The notes under the pieces were generated by a model. The model was not told the origin of the DNA. It saw nothing but the letters and a program-made list of their open reading frames with translations, and searched no databases. This document shows, piece by piece, positions 34,101-42,744 of a stretch of 64,000 nt of DNA; the first letter of the stretch is position 1, and the number at the start of each line of letters is the position of its first letter. Source of the stretch: Tachypleus tridentatus (Eukaryota; Arthropoda; Merostomata; Xiphosura; Limulidae). The DNA lies in assembly GCF_004210375.1 (NCBI RefSeq), contig NC_134834.1, positions 161,157,290-161,221,289 of the forward strand, given 5' to 3'. Position numbers and translations under genes: made by a program.

Positions 34101-36138
34101 CCAGTTTAAACATTAAATCATCGTGTAATATCATTGCTTCGCCAACTTAAACATTTTCTACCCATCCTGTACATATTTTACAACGCATAAAGAAAAAATA
34201 TTTTGATCGCTATAAATGAGACCTACTAACGGGTTCTAGCATTAAAGTAATCATCTAAAACGAGATTTTCGCACACCACTGACTTAAAATCAGTAATGAG
34301 CATATTGAGAAAAATGAGGCAGAAATATTTGCGAGCAAATGTGGCATTAAACATAATTATTAGGATTCACTAACATCTGCACTCTCCATCAAAACGTTTT
34401 ACTATTAAAGAAACATCCGTTCACGGTAAGAACGAAAATATTTAATTTGTATACGTAAAAATAAATGTAGAGCTAAGTTGTTTATGTTTGTGTCTTTTTT
34501 TCCTTTAGTAGGGCCAGCATACTCGTCTTTTCAACCGTGGGGGCGTTATGTGACGGTCAATCCCACTATTCGTTGGTAGCCCAAGAGTTGGCGGTGGGTG
34601 GTGATGACTAGCTGCCTTCCCTCTAGTCTTACACTGCTAAATTAGGGACGGTTAGCACAGATAGCCCTCGAGTAGCTTTGTGCGAATTTCAAAAAAACAA
34701 ACTTCTTTTAGCAAAGCCACGTCGGGCTATCTGCTGAGCTCACCGAAGGAATTCGAACCTGTGATTTTAGCGTTGTAAATCCGTAGACTCTGTACTAGTG
34801 GGGGGCAGAGCTTAGCTAGCAAAAAAAGAAAGAGAATAGAACGGCGGTGGTATTAACAGTTTGAAACTACTGTAGACAAACTTTAAATAGATTGAAAGTG
34901 TAGTGATCAGTAGGATATCTTTACAGTTACAAAATTTTAACCAAATCTTTGAATTCCTAAGGTTGATTTGTCAGAGAGTATCTTGTTTACTTTTAGCTTC
35001 GTTAACTACCAAGCTCTGTGAGAGAAAAATCAGGAATTCCATAGCTCTAACCAATGAATACAAATAAATATCACAAACATATAGTAAGATTGATAAAATA
35101 TTGGTTATCGAATTTTTAATGACAATTAAACTAATTTCAAATGCTTTACAAACGATAATTAATGACAGAATTAATTTTCTTTTTTCTTCGCATGAACATT
35201 CCGCTTGGTTGTTTACAAATAAGTAACACATAATATGAAATTTTTATTGTGAAATAATTAAGTTAAAAGTGATACTATTGTCATCATAATCTTATGTATA
35301 CATGGGCAATATAAATAATTTTGTAGTCAATACACGTGTAGAAACGGGCATATTTACATAATGTCTGAATAAAACAACATATGAATCAAGATTTACATGT
35401 ATTTATACTAAAGTTATACAAAGATGTTTAGAAGTACTTTTTCGAGATTTGCGACTGAAATATATAAATCCCTTTCAAGTATCAGCCCCCAAATATATTC
35501 CCCCCATCATGTTTTCGTTGTACACGCTCCCAAGTCACAAAAGCAAAGTTTGAAGACAATAGGCCTTTACCATTTACTTTAGGCATAAGCAATTAGGAAA
35601 TAACATTTTGTCCCCAAGAACAAGAAAAAGTAAAAATTTTGTTACATAGTGTAATCTTACATATACACAGGCAATTATTTTTATAATCAATACACATGGT
35701 GAAATATCAAACGAAAAGGTTATGGCTGAAAGAAATTTAAAAGCAAGATGGACGATTCAGATTTAGATGTTATTTCTGTTAAATTACTATCGTTTAATAA
35801 ATAAAAATATGGTCTACAAAAAAAACTTTGAATTTACCTCTGACATCATGTTTGTAATCACCTTCACGATTTTTGCATGTGTAAATTCCCGCGTCTTCAA
35901 ATTCCACGTCGGTTAGCACTAATTTGCCACCGTATTTTATTTGCGTTCTCTCATTATTAATAACTAGTTCATTGCGATTTGAGTACCAAATAACTATTTC
36001 TTTTCTCCCTCTTTTATAAGCTTGGTTTGAACATATTAATGTAAGAGTAGAACCACGTTCAGTTTCGTAGACGAATTTAAAACCTGAAACAAGCAGGAAA
36101 CTACCGAAAATATAAAATAATTGAGTGTAATTAGCCAT
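27855..36138 (-). CDS. Single-pass receptor-like protein: signal peptide, Ig, GCC2/GCC3 cysteine module, TM, tail (5 exons)
   Basis: Exons 36138-35838, 30243-30181, 29996-29835, 28355-28301 and 28176-27855. All four introns have GT-AG borders and phases that fit, giving 903 nt (300 residues plus stop). Residues 1-19 look like a signal peptide. Residues 20-105 are an Ig domain (Cys in LTLIC, Trp in IVIWY, DAGIYTC). Residues 108-175 carry eight cysteines in the CPPGxY / CxPCPGGTF pattern of GCC2/GCC3 (ephrin-receptor-like) repeats. About residues 183-201 are a hydrophobic helix followed by basic WKYKPR, so the tail is cytoplasmic. The tail has EAMPLI (acidic dileucine sorting consensus, 236-241) and YEND (pYxN, Grb2-SH2-type consensus, 276-279). 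Likely a cell-surface receptor or adhesion protein; ligand unknown. An acceptor-like site at about 36084 leaves open that exon 1 starts there and the real signal exon lies further upstream. I know no named orthologue. Confidence 0.75.
28301..28355 (-). CDS. Receptor gene exon 4: transmembrane helix
   Basis: 55 bp between aaaatttacag and GTG|GTAAGTTACG. Encodes PRCAWRTALILMCLTAL. The phases (2 bases in, 2 bases out) fit exons 3 and 5 exactly. Confidence 0.75.
28356..29533. other. Intron 3 of the receptor gene
   Basis: AT-rich intron sequence between exons 3 and 4, without other recognisable content until the SINE fragment at 29534. Confidence 0.6.
29534..29630 (-). mobile_element. SINE fragment (family 1) in intron 3
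   Basis: Tail and part of the body on the minus strand: tttgtttgtttttcaatttc, then agcgctagccgttcctaatt. The head is missing. Confidence 0.75.
29835..29996 (-). CDS. Receptor gene exon 3: GCC2/GCC3 module
   Basis: Acceptor acgcttttag; donor AGAA|GTAATG. Encodes PCPPGHYDNG, HCLPCPGGTF, CIACPEDEITDEEG and DLCR. If the donor were not used, the frame would stop at 29812 (a secreted form). The phase match to exon 4 favours splicing. Confidence 0.82.
30181..30243 (-). CDS. Receptor gene exon 2 (63 bp)
   Basis: Acceptor ttttccccag, donor GTT|GTAAGTATAC. Encodes VYVPAENLNC and TRGYRRDADRC, the start of the cysteine module. It begins and ends in phase 1, so it connects exon 1 to exon 3. Confidence 0.8.
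31240..32580 (-). repeat. Unclassified ~1.4-kb segment, copy B (inverted partner of 7160-8600), in intron 1
   Basis: The minus strand of this copy corresponds to the plus strand of copy A over the whole 1.4 kb. The best coding trace is on the minus strand at about 31883-31695, including TTLFVRPYTDP and GAKWVGRLFEDVDID. Conserved NRPLQCK and LYAQI traces lie at about 31385-31335. The protein family is not recognised. It is broken, and old enough for about one third of positions to differ from copy A. It sits within the 5.6-kb first intron of the receptor gene. Confidence 0.7.
33123..33197 (+). other. Degenerate tRNA-like sequence
   Basis: A 7-bp acceptor-like pairing (tcggagt with actccga), an A-box-like tagctcagttagtacaagc and a weak B box make this look tRNA-derived. 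The anticodon arm does not fold well, so it is a SINE head or tRNA pseudogene rather than a working tRNA. It overlaps the left arm of the fold-back at 33166-33525. Confidence 0.4.
33166..33525. repeat. Fold-back (inverted repeat) element, ~360 bp
   Basis: Two arms of about 155 bp (33166-33320 and 33368-33525) are imperfect reverse complements around a 47-bp spacer. Matching landmarks are tttgtggtccctacacatag on the left with the complement of tatatagggaccacaaact on the right, and cagctacaat with attgtagctg. Confidence 0.85.
33574..33690 (-). mobile_element. SINE, family 2
   Basis: Minus strand: ttataacaaaaccacatcag tail, gcaatcgaactcctg, agcgttgtaaatccatagac and cttaccgctgttccatcggg head. 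A clear family-2 copy. Confidence 0.85.
33691..34508. other. Intronic non-coding sequence
   Basis: Within intron 1 of the receptor gene. No other signal seen. Confidence 0.5.
34509..34705 (+). mobile_element. SINE (family 1) lacking most of the tRNA head
   Basis: gggccagcat is joined directly to actcgtcttttcaaccgtgg, so the A/B-box part is deleted. The body and the tail (agccctcgagtagctttgtg) are intact. It meets a family-2 SINE tail-to-tail at 34706. Confidence 0.88.
34706..34806 (-). mobile_element. SINE, family 2, tail-to-tail with the SINE before it
   Basis: Minus strand: agcaaagccacgtcgggcta, then attcgaacctgtgattttag and cgttgtaaatccgtagact. Joined to the family-1 SINE through a shared A-rich stretch. 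Confidence 0.85.
34807..35837. other. Intronic non-coding sequence
   Basis: AT-rich sequence in intron 1, just downstream of the Ig exon. Nothing else recognised. Confidence 0.5.
35838..36138 (-). CDS. Receptor gene exon 1: signal peptide and Ig domain
   Basis: ATG at 36138. Ends at AGAG|GTAAAT (phase 1). The G-strand of the Ig fold is completed only by exon 2 (…KHDVR + VYVP), which supports direct splicing across a 5.6-kb intron. An alternative acceptor, ctgcttgtttcag, lies inside this exon before residue 19. Confidence 0.75.
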
Positions 36139-36754
36139 TGAAATCTCTCTGCACTGTACGCTTTGTAAGTCACTTTCTGTATTGTTTCTAAGTGAAATAT
36201 CAGTGTTACTATGCTTACAAAGTATTCTTGTTTGAATGACGTCATGAACTCAAGTAATATCGTTTGGTGGAAAAATTTTACTAACAATTATGATTGCTGA
36301 TTGCAAAGTTTACTGTTTTCTGTTATTGGTTGAACTGAGATATTATAATCATGTTTATGTTATGCAGTACCAACTCAAGTAATTTAGATTTAACAAACAA
36401 TAACAACACTTTCCTGAGATTTCAACTTGAAATTTAGTTAAAGCAAATAAAATTTATACGAAGTTTTGCTTTGCAATTTCTTTTGACAATACAAGTCTTG
36501 TCGGTATTTATGATTTCAACCACAATAAGACTGCTAACAGATGTCTCATGATACATATAAATTATAATTGAGTAGTTATAAATGTATAAACATTGTAACC
36601 ATATTTAAATTTTAAAAAATCAGTTAAAGAATATTCACATATATAACTTATGTGACAAATACTGCATTCCATGGTGCTATATAGGGATTAATAACTACAA
36701 TTAGCTATATCAAATATTCTGTTATTAAAACTAATAAGATTTCAATAGTTTGTT
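36139..36754. other. 5' flank of the receptor gene
   Basis: Presumed 5' UTR/promoter or upstream intron of the minus-strand receptor gene. No TATA box in a convincing position could be chosen from the AT-rich background. Confidence 0.4.
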
Positions 36755-37021
36755 TTGGTTTTTGAATTTCGCACAAAGCTAGTGCGATATTTGTGCTAGT
36801 CGTCTCTAATTTAGCAGTGTAAGATTAGAGGGAAGGCAGCTTGTCGTCACCACCCACCGCCAACCCTTGGGCTACTCTTTTACCAACAAATAGTGGATTG
36901 ACCGTCACATTATAACGCCCCCACGGCTGGGAGGGCGAGCATGTCTGGTGCGACTGGGATTCAAACCAGCGACCCTCGGGTTACGAGTCGAACGCCTTAA
37001 CACACTTGGCCATGCCGGGCA
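36755..37021 (-). mobile_element. tRNA-derived SINE (family 1), full length
   Basis: Complete on the minus strand, from the ttgaatttcgcacaaagct tail to the cttggccatgccgggc head, including gattcaaaccagcgaccct over the B box. Confidence 0.93.
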
Positions 37022-37199
37022 AGATTTCAATTGATCTTTCGTCCTAAAACGGTAATATGTTCATTACCCTGTTCATGGTTGCCAGGCAAAATACTATCAT
37101 AGTTTTGTTGTGCTGTAACAATAAAGTTAATACCCTGGATCAAATAGGCCTAAGATTTATAATAAATATTATGTAAATTGCAAATGCTACTTTCCCCCT

Positions 37200-37437
37200 T
37201 AGGCCCAGCATGGCCAGGTGGTTAAAATACTTGACTCATCATACGAAAGTCGCGGGTTCAAATCCCCGTTATAATGTGACAGTCGATCCTACTATTCATT
37301 GGTGAAAGAGTAACCCGAAAGTTGGCGGTAAGTGGTGATGAATAGCTGCCAGCCCTTTAGTTTTACATTGCTAAATTAGGGACGGATATCACAGATAGTT
37401 CTCGTGTAGCTTTACGCGAGATTCAAAAACAAACAAA
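37200..37437 (+). mobile_element. tRNA-derived SINE (family 1) with internal deletion
   Basis: aggcccagcatggccaggtgg head and gtcgcgggttcaaatccccg B box, then a direct jump to ttataatgtgacagtcgatc. Body and aaacaaacaaac tail follow. It lies 180 bp from the minus-strand SINE at 36755, forming an inverted pair. Confidence 0.9.
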
Positions 37438-38024
37438 CCTATCTCTTTTTTGACGTTAAAATATACTTACTTCTAGATTTTTAAGTTGTTCAATTCTCAG
37501 TTAAACTGAAGAATAGCATGCAAAATTAACGTGTAAATCAATTACAAGGTAGTACATGAATGAAATTCTTTGCTAAATATAATTTTTGTTACTGTGACAC
37601 TTCGATTTTTGAAACGTAGATTTATATTTCTATAAATGTTCAATTTCATAAATATCTTGTGACATATTTCTCTTCGTCTTTGAAGTGTGTTCTTGGATAT
37701 TAATGGAGGTCCACAGTGCAGCTTAACAGTATGGGATTCACTATAGTGGGACTTCACGTATAAGTCTTTGGGCCCTTTTTATTATGGTTGACATTTTAAT
37801 AAATATTTCTAAAAAAGATGTCTACAAATTTGTGTCATTCGCTTATTCTAGATCTTTCTGGAAGCCTATACAATGCGCATGCACATTTATATGCTGTACA
37901 GTATAAATCTGAGCATCACTTGCTGTCAGCGACAGTTCAGTTTTTTCATGTTAAGGGGGGGGTATATACTTTTTACAGAGATCCTTTTATTATGCGTGAG
38001 AAAAAGAATGTGTGATGATACCGA

Positions 38025-39170
38025 GCCAAAGAAAACACTCTGGTATGCATAATATTCGTATTGCAAGCGAAAGTTCAAGTGTAGACAAAGATGCTGCTGA
38101 AAAATTTCCTAATGAATTTATAGAAATTATTAAAAAAGTACGGTACAAAGATAACCAAATATTAATGTTGATGAAACGGGTTTATTTTGGGAAAAATATG
38201 CCTTCTAGAACTTTCCTATCAGAAAATGAAAAAAAACTCGGCCACGTTAGAAGCGCTAAAAGATCGTTTGACACTTGTTAGGAAGAGATGGATCTGGCGA
38301 CTTTAAATTAAAATCTATGCTTGTGTATCGTGCAGAGACCTCCCGAACATTTATCAGCTGTGCAAAGAAGACTCTCCCAGTTGGTTGGCGAACAAATAAA
38401 AAAAAATGGGTCACGAAACCTTTGTTTCAAGACTGGTTAAAAAGTTATTTTTGTCCTGCAGTTGAACATTACTGCAAAAGAAAACAACCTGGACTTTAAA
38501 GCCATCCAACGGGACTTTGTGACTTTAATGAAAATGTCAAAATTCATCTTCTTCCACCCAATACATCTCTACTGCAATTAATGAATCACAGTGTCATTGT
38601 GACGTTTAAAGCTTATTATTTGAAGCGAACTTTTTCTCAAGCAATAAAGACTACAACTACAGAAGCTGCACTATCTTCGACTAAATTCTGGAAAAATTAC
38701 ATCATCAGAAGTGCAATCGAGAGTATCAACGATTCGAGAGTAACATGAGAGCAATATGGAAGCACGTTCTGCCTAATTGTGCAAGCGATTCCTGCGGCTT
38801 TAAGTCCTAAATTAGGGATATTTCTGAAGACGTCGTCAAAATTGGACACAGTCTTGGATTTGAGTCTTTGGAAGTGGCTAATATTCGAGAGTGTACTTAC
38901 ACACATTCTCAAGCTCTCGATAATGATACGGTCCTTAATTTATACCAAGATCGGGCACATCAGGAAGAAAAAAAGTCCAGAGTGTAACGAAGGTGCCAGT
39001 GAAGAGCGGGAAAAATAATTTCCCTTACATAAACTTCACAAAATGTTTATAGCAATGGAAACTGCTTCAGACTTAATTATGAATCATGATCCAGACATAG
39101 AGCACTGCATTAATGCCAGACGAGCGTTAAGTGCTTTTTATGTAAAGATAGTTGACATGGTTTTATAAAG
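38025..39170 (+). pseudogene. Decayed Tigger/pogo transposase (TIGD1-like)
   Basis: The successive fragments read as a jerky/Tigger-type DDE transposase: NIRIASESSSVDKDAAEKFP, MPSRTFLSENEKK, SGDFKLKSMLVY, WVTKPLFQDWLKSYF and LLPPNTSLLQLMN (catalytic-domain block), then VTFKAYYLKRTFSQAIK and a C-terminal tail to about 39167. Such enzymes move elements by cut-and-paste into TA. Reading frames are interrupted several times and the DETGLF-type motif is worn, so it is inactive. No clear terminal repeats were found. It ends about 240 bp upstream of the anoctamin start codon and may lie in its promoter region. Confidence 0.88.
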
Positions 39171-39406
39171 TTAAAAGCAAATCATTGTTGCAATCTGTGA
39201 TCGTACATGTTGATATTGATTCAATAGCTGGATAATATTTGTCATCTACAGTGCTAGTTTTGTGTCTTTAAAACATCTAATAATTCTCAAATAACTATGT
39301 AATTTGGTTGAATAATATATGATTATATTTAGCAAGTGTAGTGTGTTTTCAAGTTTCTGTAAATGTCACATTTGGTTATCTAGATTAGCTGTTCAATATT
39401 AAGAAA

Positions 39407-39455
39407 ATGAGTGGGGAAGAGCCTGATGTGGAAACAGGCCAAAGAATTTTAGCAG
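39407..39455 (+). CDS. Anoctamin exon 1
   Basis: MSGEEPDVETGQRILA, ending GCAG|GTAAGTACC (phase 1). The donor is a near-perfect consensus. Confidence 0.82.
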
Positions 39456-41711
39456 GTAAGTACCGAATAAGAATATAAATACTTCAGGACAAATATTGAA
39501 AAAGAAACATGTTTTTCATGTTGTAATGGTATAAGTTTTTCTTGTCGTTTTATGTATGTATTTAATAATTTTGATTTAATATCATCATTTAAACTGTTTC
39601 TAAAGAAAAATGTGCTTTTGCCTGTTCCACAAAATGTTTTGTATGTGTATAAAATATGCTTAATGTTCTTAATTTATTCTTTGAATTATTTAGCAGAGGC
39701 ATTTAAAATAATAAATGTGAAACAAGATCTCTCATTTCATTTATCACTTGTTGAAATATTATACCAGTTTTAGGAATTTCACCCCTCAATTTGCCCCTGT
39801 CGAGGCTAAATCATGAGTGGTGAAATTCTCTGAAACTGGTATAACTCAAGTGACGAATGGTAAATCAAATCTTTGAAGAGACACTGTAGTTAAATGACAT
39901 TTATAATTGTTTTGAGACTGAATGTTTTTTAAAATATCTAAAAAGATTTACAGCTAACAGGAGATTGTATTCAACAAACAGTTAATTTAGAGCCAATTTT
40001 ATGATTGATTGGTCACTAATTATAGTTTGTCATTATCTCATTGAAAACGTCACCTGGCAGATATAAAAGACTGGTTAGTGTAGGTAGTGTTTGTTTATTT
40101 ATTTTAAGGATTAACATTTGAAAAGTAAGAAAAATTTGGACATAAGAAAACCAGATTTTCCGTACAATTTACTTTTTAATTTCAACAGTGAACAACATTA
40201 AAAATTACCATTTCTGTGTATTCTTTCATTGTTTTAATTATTATTATTTCTGTTAGATTCAGAGTCTGAGTCGAGCACTAATGAAAGTGCTAAAGATATC
40301 AGATCAATATCAAGTGAAATTGATATTCAGATTGAGGAATCCACAGAGGTATTATTACATTGTTCAATAGTTAAAAAGAGTTTATGATTCTGTTTATTAT
40401 TTATTACACGATGCATGTTTATTAGCACTTCTCCTGTTTTATCATTACAAAATAGTTACGTTGCTAACTTTTTTTACTTAAAAACATCAACAGATATTCA
40501 AATTTCTTGTATTTTAAAGTTCTAATGGTGTATGTAAAAAAATCAAATCTTACAAACAGTTTTTAATGTACAACTGTCATGTGAATTAAGTAGTTCAATA
40601 ATTGAGGTATTGAATGGTGGAATAAATGTGTCTTATATACACCTTAAGTTGGCTTGATTCTTTTCAGCATTTTATATACATATATATATATATATAGAAC
40701 ACTAGTTTCATTTTGATATGATTATATTTTGTATATTTATTAATAATATAAATATTTACTGTGCCCCTTTGTGTATATAACATGTCTTGTTTTTTATCAA
40801 GGGAATTAATATGACAGGTTTAATGTACATGATATAATTTTTTTATACCAATCACTGAAATTAAATGCTTTTTTTTCAAAATCATTAACTATTCTGTAAT
40901 ATTTAAAGAAAATTTTCTTTCAGAATTATTTTCTTGAGGGGAAGAATTGTAATTGATGAATTCTGTGGAGCAGAACATTCATGTGCTAAAGACACACTAT
41001 GTCTATAAACATTGTCTAGTTTTATATCTAAAGATCTTTTGTACAAGTATGTTTAAAATGGCCCTGTTTTAAGGGCCCCTTACTTTTTATTACAAAAGTT
41101 ATCATTTAGAAATAAAACCCTTAAATTTGGAAATAATTTTTTCTTGGGTGAGGTTACTTTAGGGGAAGTTTCCCCATGTTCTGTGGTAAGAATACTTATT
41201 CATTTATGCAACTTGTGAGCTTTACATGTACAGAAATTACAAGCTGCCACTAGGATATTTCAGTAAATGTGTTCATATACTCTTTAGAAGCCTATTAATA
41301 TTTTTTTTATAAATACAGATTCACTTTTGATAGATGAAAAAAAGATCAAGTGTATATGTATATATTGAACTATTTTTGTTATGAACAAGAAACAGAACAT
41401 TTAGACAAACCAATAATACAATTCCAAAATTTTGTAATTCTAACTAGGTTTTTATTTCATCTAAACAAAACATTTAGACAAACCAATAATGATTTTTGTT
41501 TAGATGAAATAAAAAACTAGTTAGAATTACAAAATTTTGGAATTGTATTAACTAGGAACCTTCTTTGTTTGACGATGGATACCGTCGAACTGACTTTGTG
41601 TTAGTTTACAAGCCATCATCAGAGAAAGACAGCGGTCCTCATGAAAACATTAGACAACTTTTTGAGGCAAATCTGGAAGATGAAGGGTTGGAACTGGAAC
41701 ATGTTCATCAA
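39407..41711 (+). CDS. Anoctamin (TMEM16) family gene, first three coding exons
   Basis: Anoctamins are ten-helix membrane proteins acting as calcium-activated chloride channels and/or lipid scramblases. Exons 39407-39455, 40257-40348 and 41556-41711 join in phase to 99 residues: an acidic, serine-rich N-terminus, then FDDGYRRTDFVLVY at residues 52-65 and IRQLFEANLEDEGLELEHVHQ near the end. These are the hallmark of the cytosolic anoctamin dimerisation domain. The ATG is fixed by an in-frame TAG at 39386. Later exons (the TM helices) were not found; either intron 3 is very long or they lie outside. The paralogue (for example ANO3/4-like versus others) cannot be decided from this part. A hairpin adjoins exon 3. 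Confidence 0.88.
40257..40348 (+). CDS. Anoctamin exon 2
   Basis: Acceptor tatttctgttag, donor ACAGAG|GTATTA. Encodes an acidic serine-rich stretch (DSESESSTNESAKDIRS) typical of the variable anoctamin N-terminus. Phase fits exons 1 and 3. Confidence 0.82.
40349..41414. other. Anoctamin intron 2
   Basis: AT-rich intron with a short (TA)n at about 40679-40695. No other feature until the hairpin at 41415. Confidence 0.7.
41415..41549. repeat. Hairpin-forming inverted repeat, 56-bp arms, 23-bp loop
   Basis: The left arm 41415-41470 (aatacaattccaaaattttg ... ctaaacaaaa) and right arm 41494-41549 are reverse complements with one mismatch. Overlapping this, acatttagacaaaccaataa occurs as a direct repeat near 41397 and 41471. 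The right arm ends six bases before the AG of exon 3. Confidence 0.95.
41556..41711 (+). CDS. Anoctamin exon 3: dimerisation-domain motif
   Basis: Acceptor attaactag, donor CATCAA|GTAAAT. 52 codons including the family signature DGYRRTDFVLVY. The acceptor has no pyrimidine tract because the right arm of a 56-bp hairpin occupies that place. Confidence 0.9.
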
Positions 41712-42477
41712 GTAAATGTTGTTTTTTTATTATATATCTGTTATTTCATGATGAATTGTTAACAGATGGTTCAGGTGTTTGTTTTACATAAGAAAATAAT
41801 GTATGAAACATAAAATTGTAAGAAATTAAAATTTAACTAAACTAACATTTTGTGTTTGGTTACAAGATTTCATGTAGTTAAAGTGATAAATGCAAGTCTT
41901 CAAAGTTTTTGCTTATTTGCAAAGCTGTTGTTTTGCTGTATCTTTCATTATTGTGTTTTTAATGTGTCTTTCTTCAGACTTGTTTTTATTTATATTACAA
42001 AAATATTCCTGTTCTGTAGCTGTTAACTCTGAATAGTTTATTATATATTTAACAAACAACTTGTACTAAGGAAATTTATTAGGGAAAGGTATTTATTTCA
42101 AGCATTAAGTAATATGAAATGTTTAAAGCTAGTGGTATAATTATTAGTATAACATTTATTTTTATTAATTACTTGAGGTAAAAGATAGCTTTGTGCATAG
42201 ATCAACAAATTATGTAACTAACTTGATACACTGGTCTATCTAATGGTATACTGTATCACAGAAATAATTACAATAATTATATGAAGAGTTGGGTAACCTG
42301 TTTTTATTAATAATTTTACTTATAATCCTAGTAATATTTTATGAGGTTTATTAGGCTTAGAAGTTGTATATACTCTGTTTGATGTGGAAATGAATTTTTA
42401 CCCCAAAATGGGTTTTAACTTAATAATATTTGACAAAAGTATATTAAGGAAATTGCATATCGCTCATTCTTGCTTTT
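41712..42477. other. Anoctamin intron 3, start
   Basis: AT-rich non-coding sequence, with no further exon recognised. Confidence 0.6.
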
Positions 42478-42597
42478 GTTCCCCTGGTGAGATAGTGATA
42501 GGTTTAGTGATAACACTAAAATTCAGGGTTGGATTCCCTATGGTGGACACATCAGATAGCTCAATGTGGCTTTGCTCTAAAACAAACAAACATTATA
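42478..42597 (+). mobile_element. SINE, family 2
   Basis: gttcccctggtgagatagtg, aacactaaaattcagggttg, gattccctatggtggacaca, then the tcagatagctcaatgtggct tail and aaacaaacaaac. Confidence 0.85.
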
Positions 42598-42744
42598 CTC
42601 ATAACAAAAATGATGTAGAAACCACACTAAAACATCTTTTACTGTGTGAACCATAATATTCCTATTTTATTTAATCAATTGCTTTATGTATTAAAATATA
42701 GAACCAGAACTGACTTTGAATAATAAAGTAATTACATGATGTGA

